This document shows positions 8,132-15,937 of a stretch of DNA of 46,414 nt, piece by piece. Numbering within the stretch: position 1 is the stretch's first letter; each line of letters opens with the position of its first letter. The stretch lies in the NCBI RefSeq assembly GCF_001076885.1, contig NZ_JVDT01000153.1, positions 1-46,414 of the forward strand, in the 5' to 3' direction. A model generated the notes under the pieces. That model saw only the letters and a list, made by a program, of their open reading frames with translations, had not been told where the DNA came from and did no database searches. Source of the stretch: Bacillus sp. 522_BSPC (GTDB lineage: Bacteria > Bacillota > Bacilli > Bacillales > Cytobacillaceae). Position numbers and translations under genes: made by a program.

Positions 8132-8839
8132 TTATTCAGTATGAAGTAACAATTGATCTAAATCCATTATTTTAATTTTCTTTTTCGGTAACTGTTTAAT
8201 CAATCCAAGTTCTTCTAGAGTAGTAAATTTACGGCTGATTGTTTCTGGTGTGGTACCAAGATACGAGGCTAAATCCTTTTTGGACATTGGTAAGGTAACC
8301 GTTGGACTATTGCCACTTCCCTTTTCAACATTTTCAGCTAAAAAGGATATAATGCGGGATTCTACATTTTCAATTGCTACTTGTGTGGTTTGTTTTTCAG
8401 AATCCTTCAAACGTATCGTTACTTCTGACAGTATTTTTAATGGGATCTGCGGATATTCCACCAAATACTTCAGTAAATCCTCTCGTTTAATTAAACAAAT
8501 GGATGTATTTTGTAGTGCTTCCGCATAATTTTCATGAACACTTCCAGGTTGGAAAATGGCCACTTCACCTGTAAAATCACCTGGATTTAAAATGCGAACA
8601 AGTTGTTCTTTTCCGGAATCCGATAAGCGGTAAATCCGAGCCTTACCTGAATTGATAATATATAAGGTGTCATCTTCCTCACCTGCACGGAATAACATTT
8701 CCCCTTTTTGTAGATGAAGTGTCTTGGCAGATTCCGCAATCAAATCCATTTGTGAGTCTTCCAGATGGTTGAAAATGGGAACGATACGAATACATTCTGT
8801 ATGTCCATGTTGGTGATGACAACATTGATTTTGTTCCAA
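8132..8839 (-). CDS. Crp/FNR-family regulator with four cysteines (FNR-like)
   Basis: The protein has a cyclic-nucleotide-binding-like domain (about 20-140) and a Crp-type winged helix (about 165-225). It has exactly four cysteines, C6, C7, C16 and C115: three N-terminal and one central, the layout of the iron-sulfur ligands in E. coli FNR. The recognition helix reads TTPETISRKF with the E-x-x-S-R signature that reads TTGAT-N4-ATCAA, and such boxes lie upstream of this operon and of the neighbouring ATPase. The N-terminus (CCHHQHGHTEC) is also rich in His and could bind metal. It is last in a minus-strand operon; the start is TTG with AAAAGGAGAGG upstream. It is probably oxygen- or metal-responsive and autoregulated. 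Confidence 0.88.
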   Translation of the reverse strand: MEQNQCCHHQHGHTECIRIVPIFNHLEDSQMDLIAESAKTLHLQKGEMLFRAGEEDDTLYIINSGKARIYRLSDSGKEQLVRILNPGDFTGEVAIFQPGSVHENYAEALQNTSICLIKREDLLKYLVEYPQIPLKILSEVTIRLKDSEKQTTQVAIENVESRIISFLAENVEKGSGNSPTVTLPMSKKDLASYLGTTPETISRKFTTLEELGLIKQLPKKKIKIMDLDQLLLHTE

Positions 8840-8903
8840 AATAACCTCTCCTTTTTATAAAAAGCCCAAGAGGGCATCTTAGGCTTCCATTCTATTTACT
8901 CGA

Positions 8904-9137
8904 TTAAGCAGGTTTTACCTTTGATTTGACAACAGGATATCCTAAGTCTTCAATTGATTTTTCGATATCGTTAATAGCGACTGCATCTGAATCAAAGTCT
9001 ACTTTTACTTTACTTGCATTGAATAATACTTTCAAGCTACCTTGATGAACACCGTTTATTCCTTTCACCGCATTTTCAATCTTTTGCATACAAGATGGGC
9101 AAGATAAGGTTTCTAATTGAATGGTTGCTTTTTGCAT
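8904..9137 (-). CDS. small HMA-domain metallochaperone-like protein, copy 1
   Basis: A 77-residue single heavy-metal-associated domain with the metal-binding motif SCPSCMQKIENAVKG (CxxC at residues 14-17), of the CopZ type. It is 66/77 identical to the protein at 9551-9784, so the pair arose by duplication. The nearby ATPase lacks its own HMA domain, so these proteins may deliver metal to it. It sits between the small RIC-like gene and the FNR-type regulator in one operon. Which metal it carries cannot be read; the extended motif differs from the usual CopZ GMTCxxC. Confidence 0.85.
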   Translation of the reverse strand: MQKATIQLETLSCPSCMQKIENAVKGINGVHQGSLKVLFNASKVKVDFDSDAVAINDIEKSIEDLGYPVVKSKVKPA

Positions 9138-9203
9138 AAATCATTTCCCCTTTCTTATTTTAACGATCGTAAACCAAGTTCATTCTTTTGGTTTTGAGTT
9201 ATT

Positions 9204-9503
9204 TTAAGCCTGATAGGCATTATCTACTTCTGATAACATTTCGTAGGTGCCTGCATATGTTTCACAAACATCTCCAGGAATGGTGTAGTTGTCTGTGATT
9301 TTTCGTAATTGAGCAAATTCAGCATCTAAGTCAGGTTTGTTCGTACCTGCGTCCTTTATCTTTTTACTGATTTTATCGAATAGTTCACGTACTTCAAAGG
9401 CTTCTGGATGGTTCTTACCATGGGCCCGTGTAATCGCAGTAGTGTATAAATCCAGTTTTTCAAAATGGTTTGTTATTATTTCGTTAAATGTTTGTTCAGA
9501 CAT
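9204..9503 (-). CDS. small RIC/ScdA-related protein (iron-sulfur repair-like)
   Basis: A 99-residue acidic protein resembling the short proteins annotated as RIC (repair of iron centres) relatives: FNEIITNHFEKLDLYTTAITRAHGKNHPEA, then NYTIPGDVCETYAGTYEML, similar to the part of YtfE/ScdA around the His-Cys-Asn-Thr-Tyr segment. It is much shorter than full-length ScdA (about 220 residues), so it may hold only part of the di-iron site. It is flanked on both sides by the HMA proteins and belongs to the FNR-controlled operon, which fits a role under low oxygen or nitrosative stress. The function is inferred from family resemblance and context. Confidence 0.65.
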   Translation of the reverse strand: MSEQTFNEIITNHFEKLDLYTTAITRAHGKNHPEAFEVRELFDKISKKIKDAGTNKPDLDAEFAQLRKITDNYTIPGDVCETYAGTYEMLSEVDNAYQA

Positions 9504-9550
9504 TATTATTTCCCTCTTTCTATAAATAATTTTTGTTATGTGTGTTTGTC

Positions 9551-9784
9551 TTAGGCAGATTTTACTTTTGATTTAACGACGGGGTATCCTAAGTCTTCAA
9601 TTGCCTTTTTGATATCGTTAATGGTGATCGTTTTTGAATCAAAATCTACTTTTACTTTACTGGCATTGAATAATACTTTTAAGCTATCTTGATTAACCCC
9701 GTTTAATCCTTTCACCGCATTTTCAATCTTTTGCATACAAGATGGACAAGATAATGTTTCTAATTGAATAACTGCTTTTTGCAT
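9551..9784 (-). CDS. small HMA-domain metallochaperone-like protein, copy 2
   Basis: A 77-residue HMA domain with the same SCPSCMQKIENAVKG metal loop as the protein at 8904-9137. It is first in the operon that runs through the RIC-like gene, the second HMA gene and the FNR-type regulator. Its promoter region carries an FNR box (9877-9890). Differences from copy 1 cluster near residues 51-55 and 60-62, while the metal loop and the C-terminal DLGYPVVKSKVK are unchanged. It probably supplies or buffers metal for the P-type ATPase encoded next door. Confidence 0.85.
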   Translation of the reverse strand: MQKAVIQLETLSCPSCMQKIENAVKGLNGVNQDSLKVLFNASKVKVDFDSKTITINDIKKAIEDLGYPVVKSKVKSA

Positions 9785-9845
9785 GAATTATTTCTCCTTT
9801 CATCTTATCTTTGATTTTTTTGTTTTCCCTCTTCTTCTTTACAAT

Positions 9846-9890
9846 TTAAGTATAGCTCAGGTTCAACGAAATGAAATTGACGCAAATCAA
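9846..9890 (-). promoter_or_regulatory. FNR-box class II promoter of the HMA-RIC-HMA-fnr operon
   Basis: TTGACGCAAATCAA (9877-9890; TTGATTTGCGTCAA on the minus strand) matches the FNR consensus TTGAT-N4-ATCAA except at one base. TATACT (rc of 9849-9854) fits a -10 element. With a start near 9842 the box is centred at about -41.5, the class II activator position. No good -35 box is seen, as expected for an activated promoter. Confidence 0.7.
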
Positions 9891-9977
9891 GTTTTAAGAA
9901 AAAAGTAGGGGAGTATTTTGTTCTTCCTACCTGAATACTTCCCCTTTATCATTCATCAAGACCGCTTTCTATTAAAA

Positions 9978-11831
9978 TTATTCTCTCAACCGGTATCGAA
10001 GCAATCTCATACCATTCAAGATGACTACTAAGATACTTGCTTCGTGAACCAACATCCCGATTGACATATTCATCCATTCACTAAATAGTAGGCTGGCAAG
10101 TAAGACTACTACCACACCAACTGCTATGGTAATGTTCTGTTTCATGTTTCTTGAAGTTGATTTTGTCAAGCCTAATGCGTGTGGTAAACGACTAAAGTCA
10201 GAATTCATTAAAACGACATCCGATGTTTCAATTGCAACATCTGTTCCACTTCCCATGGCGATTCCGATATCCGCTAAGGCTAATGAAGGACTATCATTCA
10301 CTCCGTCACCGACAAAGGCAATGATTTGGCCTTTTGCTTGCATTTTTTCAATATATGCTGATTTTCCTTCTGGAAGCATATGACCGTGTGCTTCTGTTAA
10401 TCCAAGTTCTCGAGCAACTAAATCTACGGTTCCTTGGTTGTCCCCTGAAAGAACGACTAGGTTTTTGACTCCAAGTTTTTTTAGGTTTTGAAGATTTTTT
10501 TTAACACCTGGGCGGATTTGATCCCGAATACCCATCAGAACTTTTAATTCTCCGTCGACCGCAGTTAACACAAGAGAATTCCCATTTTTCTCAAAGCGTT
10601 CGACATCTTTTTTAGCTTTTTCACTTAATTTCACATTATCTTTTTCCATTAAAGCTACGTTACCAACGGCTATACGATGAACACCTATTTTTGCTACAAT
10701 TCCGCCACCTTTAACGACTTCGGTTTCTTCAACAGTAGATAAAGTTGTCTCGCCAATATCCTGTAGGACAGCTTTTGCTAGTGGGTGGTCCGATTCACGC
10801 TCCACACTTGCTAAGTAACCTAGAACTTCTTCAGTATTGTTTCCGTAAAATTCTTTTTCGGCAACTTCAGGGTTTCCTACTGTCAATGTTCCTGTTTTAT
10901 CAAAAACGATAGTATCTACTCTGCTAAAGTCATTGATAACTTCACTACCTTTTAGGAGGACACCATTACGTGCACCGTTTCCGATACCGGCAACGTTGGA
11001 TACAGGAACCCCGATAACTAATGCACCTGGACATCCTAAAACAAGAATCGTGATAGCTAGTTCAATATCTTTTGAGAATAGCCAAACAATAAAACCAAGG
11101 ACTAAAACAGCTGGTGTATAATATTTAGAGAATCGATCAATAAACCGCTCTGCTTCTGATTTGGAATCCTGTGCTTCTTCAACTAATTCGATAATTCTAC
11201 CAAATGTTGTATCTTCCCCTACACGGTCAGATTGAATTTGAATCGTTCCATTTTCTAAGATTGTTCCCGCAAATACTTCAGAATCAACCTTTTTGCTTAC
11301 TGGAACTGACTCTCCAGTAATACTTGCTTCATTGATGTGACCTTCACCTGTTAACACGGTTCCATCTACGGGGACTTTTGCACCCGTTTTGACTAATAAA
11401 ATGTCACCTTCACCTACATCATCGACATCAACTTCTTCAAATTCTCCATTTTCCATTTGCTTTAAAGCACTTTCTGGTGCCAGCTCTGTTAATTCTTTAA
11501 TGGCAGAACGTGTTTTGTTCAAGGTACGTTGCTCCAAGTAAGAACCAAATAAGAATAAGAAAGTAACGATGGCTGATTCCTCATAATTTTGAATCAATAC
11601 TGCCCCAATTACTGCAATGGTAACTAAAACATCAATACTGACAACTTTTACTTTTAATGCCTGATAGGCTAGAATCGCAATTGGTGCTACACCAAGAATA
11701 GATGCAATGATGAGCGACCAATTGAAAATGGCCATGTTGTCTAAGGAAAATCGTCCGAAGAATGCAAGTGCAATCAAAATTGCACTGATCAGTGTAATGG
11801 AATTCTTTTTACTTAATATATATCTTTGCAT
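9978..11831 (-). CDS. P1B-type heavy-metal ATPase with a CPG motif
   Basis: A membrane pump of about 617 residues with the P-type ATPase set: TGES in the actuator domain, DKTGTLT (phosphorylated Asp about 311), HPLAKAV, and GDGVNDSP. Eight membrane segments are expected for this class. The membrane metal motif reads LGCPGALVIG (CPG, about 267-269) instead of the usual CPC or SPC, and the last membrane region reads MLVHEASILVVILNG. There is no N-terminal HMA domain; two separate HMA proteins are encoded just downstream. The start at 11831 has GGAGGG nine bases upstream. An FNR box precedes it. The metal is unknown; zinc, iron and copper are all possible. Confidence 0.88.
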   Translation of the reverse strand: MQRYILSKKNSITLISAILIALAFFGRFSLDNMAIFNWSLIIASILGVAPIAILAYQALKVKVVSIDVLVTIAVIGAVLIQNYEESAIVTFLFLFGSYLEQRTLNKTRSAIKELTELAPESALKQMENGEFEEVDVDDVGEGDILLVKTGAKVPVDGTVLTGEGHINEASITGESVPVSKKVDSEVFAGTILENGTIQIQSDRVGEDTTFGRIIELVEEAQDSKSEAERFIDRFSKYYTPAVLVLGFIVWLFSKDIELAITILVLGCPGALVIGVPVSNVAGIGNGARNGVLLKGSEVINDFSRVDTIVFDKTGTLTVGNPEVAEKEFYGNNTEEVLGYLASVERESDHPLAKAVLQDIGETTLSTVEETEVVKGGGIVAKIGVHRIAVGNVALMEKDNVKLSEKAKKDVERFEKNGNSLVLTAVDGELKVLMGIRDQIRPGVKKNLQNLKKLGVKNLVVLSGDNQGTVDLVARELGLTEAHGHMLPEGKSAYIEKMQAKGQIIAFVGDGVNDSPSLALADIGIAMGSGTDVAIETSDVVLMNSDFSRLPHALGLTKSTSRNMKQNITIAVGVVVVLLASLLFSEWMNMSIGMLVHEASILVVILNGMRLLRYRLRE

Positions 11832-11881
11832 GTTGATTCCCTCCAATTTCATTTTCATTTGTATTCCTTGTTGATGACTCT

Positions 11882-11923
11882 AGTATAGGATGTTTCTATG
11901 AAATAAAAATTGATTCGGATCAA
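11882..11923 (-). promoter_or_regulatory. FNR-box class II promoter of the CPG-ATPase gene
   Basis: TTGATTCGGATCAA (11910-11923) is a perfect FNR box. TATACT on the minus strand (rc of 11882-11887) is a -10 element. With a start near 11875 the box is centred at about -41.5, the same geometry as the promoter at 9846-9890. Confidence 0.78.
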
Positions 11924-11970
11924 GTTCTATTGTAAAAGTGAAAAATTATAAAAGAACAGCAAACTAAAAC

Positions 11971-11990
11971 GCTCAGAAAATATTCTGAGC
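11971..11990 (-). terminator. terminator of the SMI1/KNR4 gene
   Basis: GCTCAGAA pairs perfectly with TTCTGAGC around a 4-base loop, followed on the minus strand by GTTTTAGTTTGC. It lies about 90 bases past the SMI1/KNR4 stop codon. Confidence 0.6.
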
Positions 11991-12032
11991 ATCTTTATCT
12001 TAATATTTAATTTTTCTTCTTCAACTAAACTG

Positions 12033-12048
12033 CTCCGTTACTTTAAGT
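12033..12048. repeat. dispersed intergenic motif, copy 3
   Basis: GCTCCGTTACTTTAAG, preceded by TTCTTCAACTAAACT. It lies between the terminator at 11971 and the SMI1/KNR4 stop codon. Confidence 0.5.
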
Positions 12049-12080
12049 GTAATTCTTAACAAACTCTGTTTTCAAACCGA

Positions 12081-12518
12081 CTAAACACCAATCTCACTAG
12101 TAATCCAGCCTTCAATAAAATGCTTTAATGACGCTGCAACCCAAGTACGACTATCATCCTCGTGATTCCAAACGTAAATATCGGTTTTTTCAATGGTTCC
12201 ATTTTTTAATATTGCATAACAAAATAAATCGCCATTGCCTGCGTCTGAAAAAAAGAGAAGATTATCAAATGGCATATAAATATCTCTATAATCTTCAAAA
12301 TTTCTATAAAATAGATTGTCCTTCATAATTTGGGAAGCTGACCAAACCAAAGGACAATTCCTGTTGTCAAACACACCATTTGTTTCATTAAAAATGGCCG
12401 TTAATTCTTCTGGTAATTCAACATTTAATTCTTTTTGAATCTGAGCAAGCTCAATCTTTGTTACAGGGTCTTTAAAGTGATAGTCCTTAGAAATGGAGTT
12501 GACAAATTCTTTCCACAT
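12081..12518 (-). CDS. SMI1/KNR4 (SUKH) family protein
   Basis: A 145-residue SMI1/KNR4-type protein: ELNVELPEELTAIFNETNGVF near the N-terminus, FSDAGNGDLFCYAI in the middle, and VWNHEDDSRTWVAASLKHFIEGWI at the end. In bacteria these proteins often act as immunity partners of secreted toxins, but no toxin gene is next to it. The start at 12518 is chosen because AGGGGG lies just upstream; the frame is open to 12560. The IS3-family element begins about 80 bases upstream and may have separated it from its original neighbour. Confidence 0.82.
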   Translation of the reverse strand: MWKEFVNSISKDYHFKDPVTKIELAQIQKELNVELPEELTAIFNETNGVFDNRNCPLVWSASQIMKDNLFYRNFEDYRDIYMPFDNLLFFSDAGNGDLFCYAILKNGTIEKTDIYVWNHEDDSRTWVAASLKHFIEGWITSEIGV

Positions 12519-12663
12519 TTCATTTCCCCCTAATTTTGGATGAGTATGTTTTATATTCATTTTTTACTTTTAAAATCCTTCTTAACCTAAATTTGGATAG
12601 GTTACACTTAGTTGGACAGATTTATTAAGGTCAAATAAACTTAATTCATTAAAGTTAGGGAGA

Positions 12664-12957
12664 ATGAAGTCTGACCAAAAGAGAAAGAAGAACATTCACG
12701 AAAGAATTTAAAGAACAAATTGTTCAGCTGCACCTTACAGGTAAATCTAGAAGTGAAGGATTATCAAAGAATATGAGCTGACGCTATCTGCCTTTGATAA
12801 GTGGGTTCGCCAGCATAATACAAGTGGATCGTTTGAGGAAAAAGACAATAGAACTCCGGAGCAAGAAGAATTAATTCGGCTTCGTAAAGAAAATCAACGG
12901 CTAATGATGGAGAATGATATTTTAAAGCAAGCCGCGCTGATAATGGGACGAAAGTAG
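12664..12957 (+). pseudogene. IS3-family orfA (helix-turn-helix), frameshifted
   Basis: The OrfA protein can be followed across frames: RRTFTKEFKEQIVQLHLTG, then EYELTLSAFDKWVRQHN, then the leucine-zipper-like part RLRKENQRLMMENDILKQ, ending ALIMGRK. One shift is needed near 12690 and another near 12762 (an extra base in GAAGGATTATC). The first frame as read hits a stop at about 12706. The intact form would bind the IS ends and be fused to OrfB by programmed frameshifting. Two lesions make this copy probably unable to move by itself. Confidence 0.8.
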
Positions 12958-12959
12958 AT

Positions 12960-13805
12960 GTGATTCGGAATAACCTTCACAAATACTCGATATCAGCAAT
13001 GTGCGCCGTCCTACAACTACCTAGAAGCACGTACTATTATGAGGCGGAAATCCGAGATAATCAGGATGATGAATTAACAGCTATAATTGTTAAAATTTTT
13101 AAAGATAGTCGGAATATTTATGGACAAAGAAAAATAAAAAAAGAACTTCAAAAGCAAGGATGGAAAGTGTCACGTCGTCGTATTGGGCGAATAATGAAAG
13201 AACAAGGACTTGTCTCCAAATATACAGTTGCCCAATACAAACCTAGAAAATCAATCGTAAATGAGTCCGAAATTGGAAATGTCTTGAATCGTGAATTTAA
13301 GCAAGACAAGGAATTGAAAGTGATTGTGAGTGATTTAACATATGTTCGAGTGAAGCAAAACTGGCATTATATTTGTGTTTTAGTAGATTTATATAATCGT
13401 GAAATTATTGGTTACAGTGCTGGCCCTAATAAGAGTGCTGGGCTAGTTCAACGTGCCTTTTCATCGGTAAAACATAACCTAAACCGCCTCGAATTATTTC
13501 ACACGGATCGAGGAAGTGAGTTTAAAAATAAACTGATAGACGAGGCATTAGAGACGTTTGGTATTGCGAGATCTTTAAGTGAAAAAGGGGCACCTTATGA
13601 CAATGCAGTTGTCGAGGCAACCTTCAAAACTATTAAAACAGAGTTCGTTAATGGGAAGGTTTTCGATAGTCAACAAAAACTTGATCTAGAGCTATTTGAT
13701 TACGTTAATTGGTTTAATAATATTCGAATTCATGGATCACTGGACTATTTAACCCCTAAAGAATATAAGCGCAAGCATCTAATAAAAACGAGTCATATTA
13801 AGTAA
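12960..13805 (+). CDS. IS3-family transposase OrfB (DDE integrase)
   Basis: A 281-residue DDE transposase: an HTH_21-like N-terminus (IYGQRKIKKELQKQGWKVSRRR), then the rve catalytic core with D in SDLTYVRV, D in HTDRGSEF and E in NAVVEATFKTIK. The frame begins at GTG 12960, overlapping the orfA stop region, as expected for a protein normally made by fusion with OrfA. The catalytic triad is intact, so it could still act in trans if expressed. The orfA lesions argue against normal fusion production in this copy. Confidence 0.92.
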   Translation: MIRNNLHKYSISAMCAVLQLPRSTYYYEAEIRDNQDDELTAIIVKIFKDSRNIYGQRKIKKELQKQGWKVSRRRIGRIMKEQGLVSKYTVAQYKPRKSIVNESEIGNVLNREFKQDKELKVIVSDLTYVRVKQNWHYICVLVDLYNREIIGYSAGPNKSAGLVQRAFSSVKHNLNRLELFHTDRGSEFKNKLIDEALETFGIARSLSEKGAPYDNAVVEATFKTIKTEFVNGKVFDSQQKLDLELFDYVNWFNNIRIHGSLDYLTPKEYKRKHLIKTSHIK

Positions 13806-13817
13806 GAAGCACCCACT

Positions 13818-13920
13818 TTACTTGGAGAGGCGGGCGTGATAGCTTTGATGGCTGAGCCAGATTATTTGATAAATCTTGCTTCCTGGCTCATAATCTTGCC
13901 CGCAGAGGCTCCGAGTCAAG
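13818..13920. other. structured inverted-repeat region inside the IS3 element
   Basis: Nested stems are visible: ACTTG/CAAGT and GGAG/CTCC outside, GCGGGC (13830-13835) with GCCCGC (13898-13903), and TGAGCCAG (13853-13860) with CTGGCTCA (13883-13890). It is richer in G/C than its surroundings and lies between orfB and the right inverted repeat, where IS3 elements normally carry little sequence. Confidence 0.55.
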
Positions 13921-14340
13921 TGACAAACAGCACACACTGTTTTTCGTCTAAGTACCAATTATTTAGAAACTATATGGTATGTGTTCCTTAATAATTTTGT
14001 TCAGTTTAGTGTTGACATACCAATTAAAATATAAATAAAAAGTGCCAAAAATCTATATAGAAGGATTTCAAACACTCTATACTCCCTGCTTATGCATATT
14101 TTAATAACTTAGGTTACAACCCTCCTCACTCTCTCTTACCCTCTAAAAATTTTAACCTTATCCTTTCTCCAAGAAGATGTGTGAAAACCATATCAGATTT
14201 TTGATTCACAATAGTAGCATTATAAGCATACATTGTGAAATCAACTGCAGCTAAGGTGACTCAAACACAGAACAAGTGAGCTAACTTAGTGCTTTTCAAA
14301 AATCAAATTAGGTGTCTATTAATATGTTTATAAGTATAAA

Positions 14341-14375
14341 AAAAAATGCAACTGATTGTATCAGCTGCATTTTTT
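14341..14375. terminator. bidirectional terminator-like hairpin
   Basis: AAAAAATGCA-a-CTGAT pairs with ATCAG-c-TGCATTTTTT around a 3-base loop, giving A- and T-runs on both sides. It stands in the 707-base stretch 14018-14724, in which I see no gene. Confidence 0.6.
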
Positions 14376-14650
14376 CGTATAATTTGTTTCCTATTTTTCT
14401 AATGGAAACTGTTACTAATTTCTCTCCCTTTTATTACCCACAAAGTGCTAACAATCTTTTTCTTTGGACTTTTTATCTGTTGCTTCGATGAATGAATTCA
14501 AATCATTCCCCTAGTATGGGAGGAGTTTTCCAATCTTCTAAAGTTCTAGTCGCTTATTCTCCTACCATCCCGTCGTTATCATTATCGCGCATATATTTGT
14601 ACAACCAATGTTATATTTAGGTTAGGCAAGTGAAACAGTTGAAATTAAAA

Positions 14651-14688
14651 GGACCATACATATTAGGTATATCTAATATGTATGGTCC
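14651..14688 (-). terminator. terminator of the flavin oxidoreductase gene
   Basis: A perfect 16-bp stem (GGACCATACATATTAG at 14651-14666 with its complement at 14673-14688), followed on the minus strand by TTTTAATTTC. It lies 37 bases past the stop of the oxidoreductase. Confidence 0.7.
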
Positions 14689-14724
14689 AATTTTATTTCA
14701 TTCTTCAACTAAAGCACCAGTTCG

Positions 14725-15768
14725 TTAATATAACCTTTCTTCTATTTTTTTAACAATATGTTTTGCATCATATCCTACACCTTGTAATAAAGCAGATCCA
14801 CGTCGATATTGCCATGGTAAACCAATGAAATATAACCCTTGAATTTTTGATACTCCTCTACTATGTATTACTTTGCCTTCGTTATCCAGAACCCCATCTA
14901 TTTGTAACCAAGGAAATTCGGTTTCAAATCCTGTTGCCCATATAATATTGGATACTTTAATCATTGTATTATCTTCAAATTTAATCTTATTTTTGTTTAC
15001 ACCAATAACCCTTTTCTTAACTTTCACTTCATTTTCTTTAATTGCCCGTTTTAATTCAAAGCCAAATATGGGGTCTCCTTTCTTTTGAATTATTCTTCCA
15101 AGTCTCGAATTACTGTTTGCCTTCAATATTCCTAATTTATCAAACCAAAAAAAAATACTCTTTCTCATTAAAACTAATGGTAAGTAACTAAGATTTTTAC
15201 TAACTGCTAAGTAAGTATCCCTTTCCTTAGACAATTCCACAGCTATCTGTGCTCCACTATTACCTCCCCCTATTACTAACGCATTCCCATCCAACAATTG
15301 ACTTGAATTTTTATACTGTGATGAGTGAATTTGATTAATAGTAGATGGTATCTCTTTTGAAAATAATGGGATTTTAGGTGTTTGGAAAGGACCAGTTGCA
15401 ATAACAATATTTTTTGCTTGATATTCACCTTGATTTGTTTTTATTAAGAAGTTACCATTCAACTTAGAGACGCTTACAACTTCTGTATGAAAATGAATTG
15501 GTATCTCATATCTCTCGACATAATTTTTTAGATAAGTAACAACTTCATCTTTAGTAGGAAAACCTTGTTTATCTCCTTCAAAAGACATTCCAGGTAAAGA
15601 GTTATAAATTCGAGGGGTAAATAAAATTAAAGAATCGTATCTCTTTTTCCAGATTTCTCCCACTTCGCTCCCTTTATCTAAAATAATATAGTTATGATTA
15701 TATTCTTTTAGATAGTAGCCTATCGAAAGACCAGCTTGACCAGCACCAATTACAATTGTGTCATACAT
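14725..15768 (-). CDS. FAD/NAD(P)-dependent flavin monooxygenase-like oxidoreductase (CzcO-like)
   Basis: A 347-residue protein with two nucleotide-binding loops: VIGAGQAGLSIGYYLKE at the N-terminus for FAD and VIGGGNSGAQIAVELSK near 170 for NAD(P)H. The ATGPFQTPKIP and IIWATGFETEFPW segments are typical of the flavin-containing monooxygenase/TrkA-like group that includes proteins named CzcO. The start at 15768 follows GAGAG; the frame is open to 15816. It lies next to the cadmium operon on the same strand but after that operon's terminator, so it likely has its own promoter. Its substrate is unknown; an accessory role in metal or oxidative stress is only contextual. Confidence 0.85.
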   Translation of the reverse strand: MYDTIVIGAGQAGLSIGYYLKEYNHNYIILDKGSEVGEIWKKRYDSLILFTPRIYNSLPGMSFEGDKQGFPTKDEVVTYLKNYVERYEIPIHFHTEVVSVSKLNGNFLIKTNQGEYQAKNIVIATGPFQTPKIPLFSKEIPSTINQIHSSQYKNSSQLLDGNALVIGGGNSGAQIAVELSKERDTYLAVSKNLSYLPLVLMRKSIFFWFDKLGILKANSNSRLGRIIQKKGDPIFGFELKRAIKENEVKVKKRVIGVNKNKIKFEDNTMIKVSNIIWATGFETEFPWLQIDGVLDNEGKVIHSRGVSKIQGLYFIGLPWQYRRGSALLQGVGYDAKHIVKKIEERLY

Positions 15769-15907
15769 TTTTCGTCTCTCCAATACTTTATGATTAATAT
15801 ATGAATACATGCTCATATATCAATCGTAATTTAATTACTATTTATACTCAAGCACTTTAAGAGTTCTATTCAACAATTCTGTCTTTAATAAATTCAAGAA
15901 GAAAAAA

Positions 15908-15929
15908 TGCTTATCTTTTAAGATAAGCA
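15908..15929 (-). terminator. terminator of the cadmium operon
   Basis: TGCTTATCTT pairs perfectly with AAGATAAGCA around two bases, followed on the minus strand by TTTTTTC. It lies nine bases past the cadD stop codon. A copy of the dispersed motif (GCACCCGTTTGTTAAA) overlaps its right side. Confidence 0.8.
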
Positions 15930-15937
15930 CCCGTTTG

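Larger units (their letters stand above)
12599..14017 (+). mobile_element. IS3-family element, first frame degenerate
   Basis: The left end (12599-12630) and the reverse complement of the right end (13986-14017) form an imperfect inverted repeat sharing ATTATTAAGG-like inner sequence and ACACTWA-like outer sequence, with the right end closing in CA. It holds a broken orfA, an intact orfB and an unusually long structured stretch before the right repeat. No clear target duplication is visible, and the exact left terminus is uncertain by a few bases. Confidence 0.75.
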
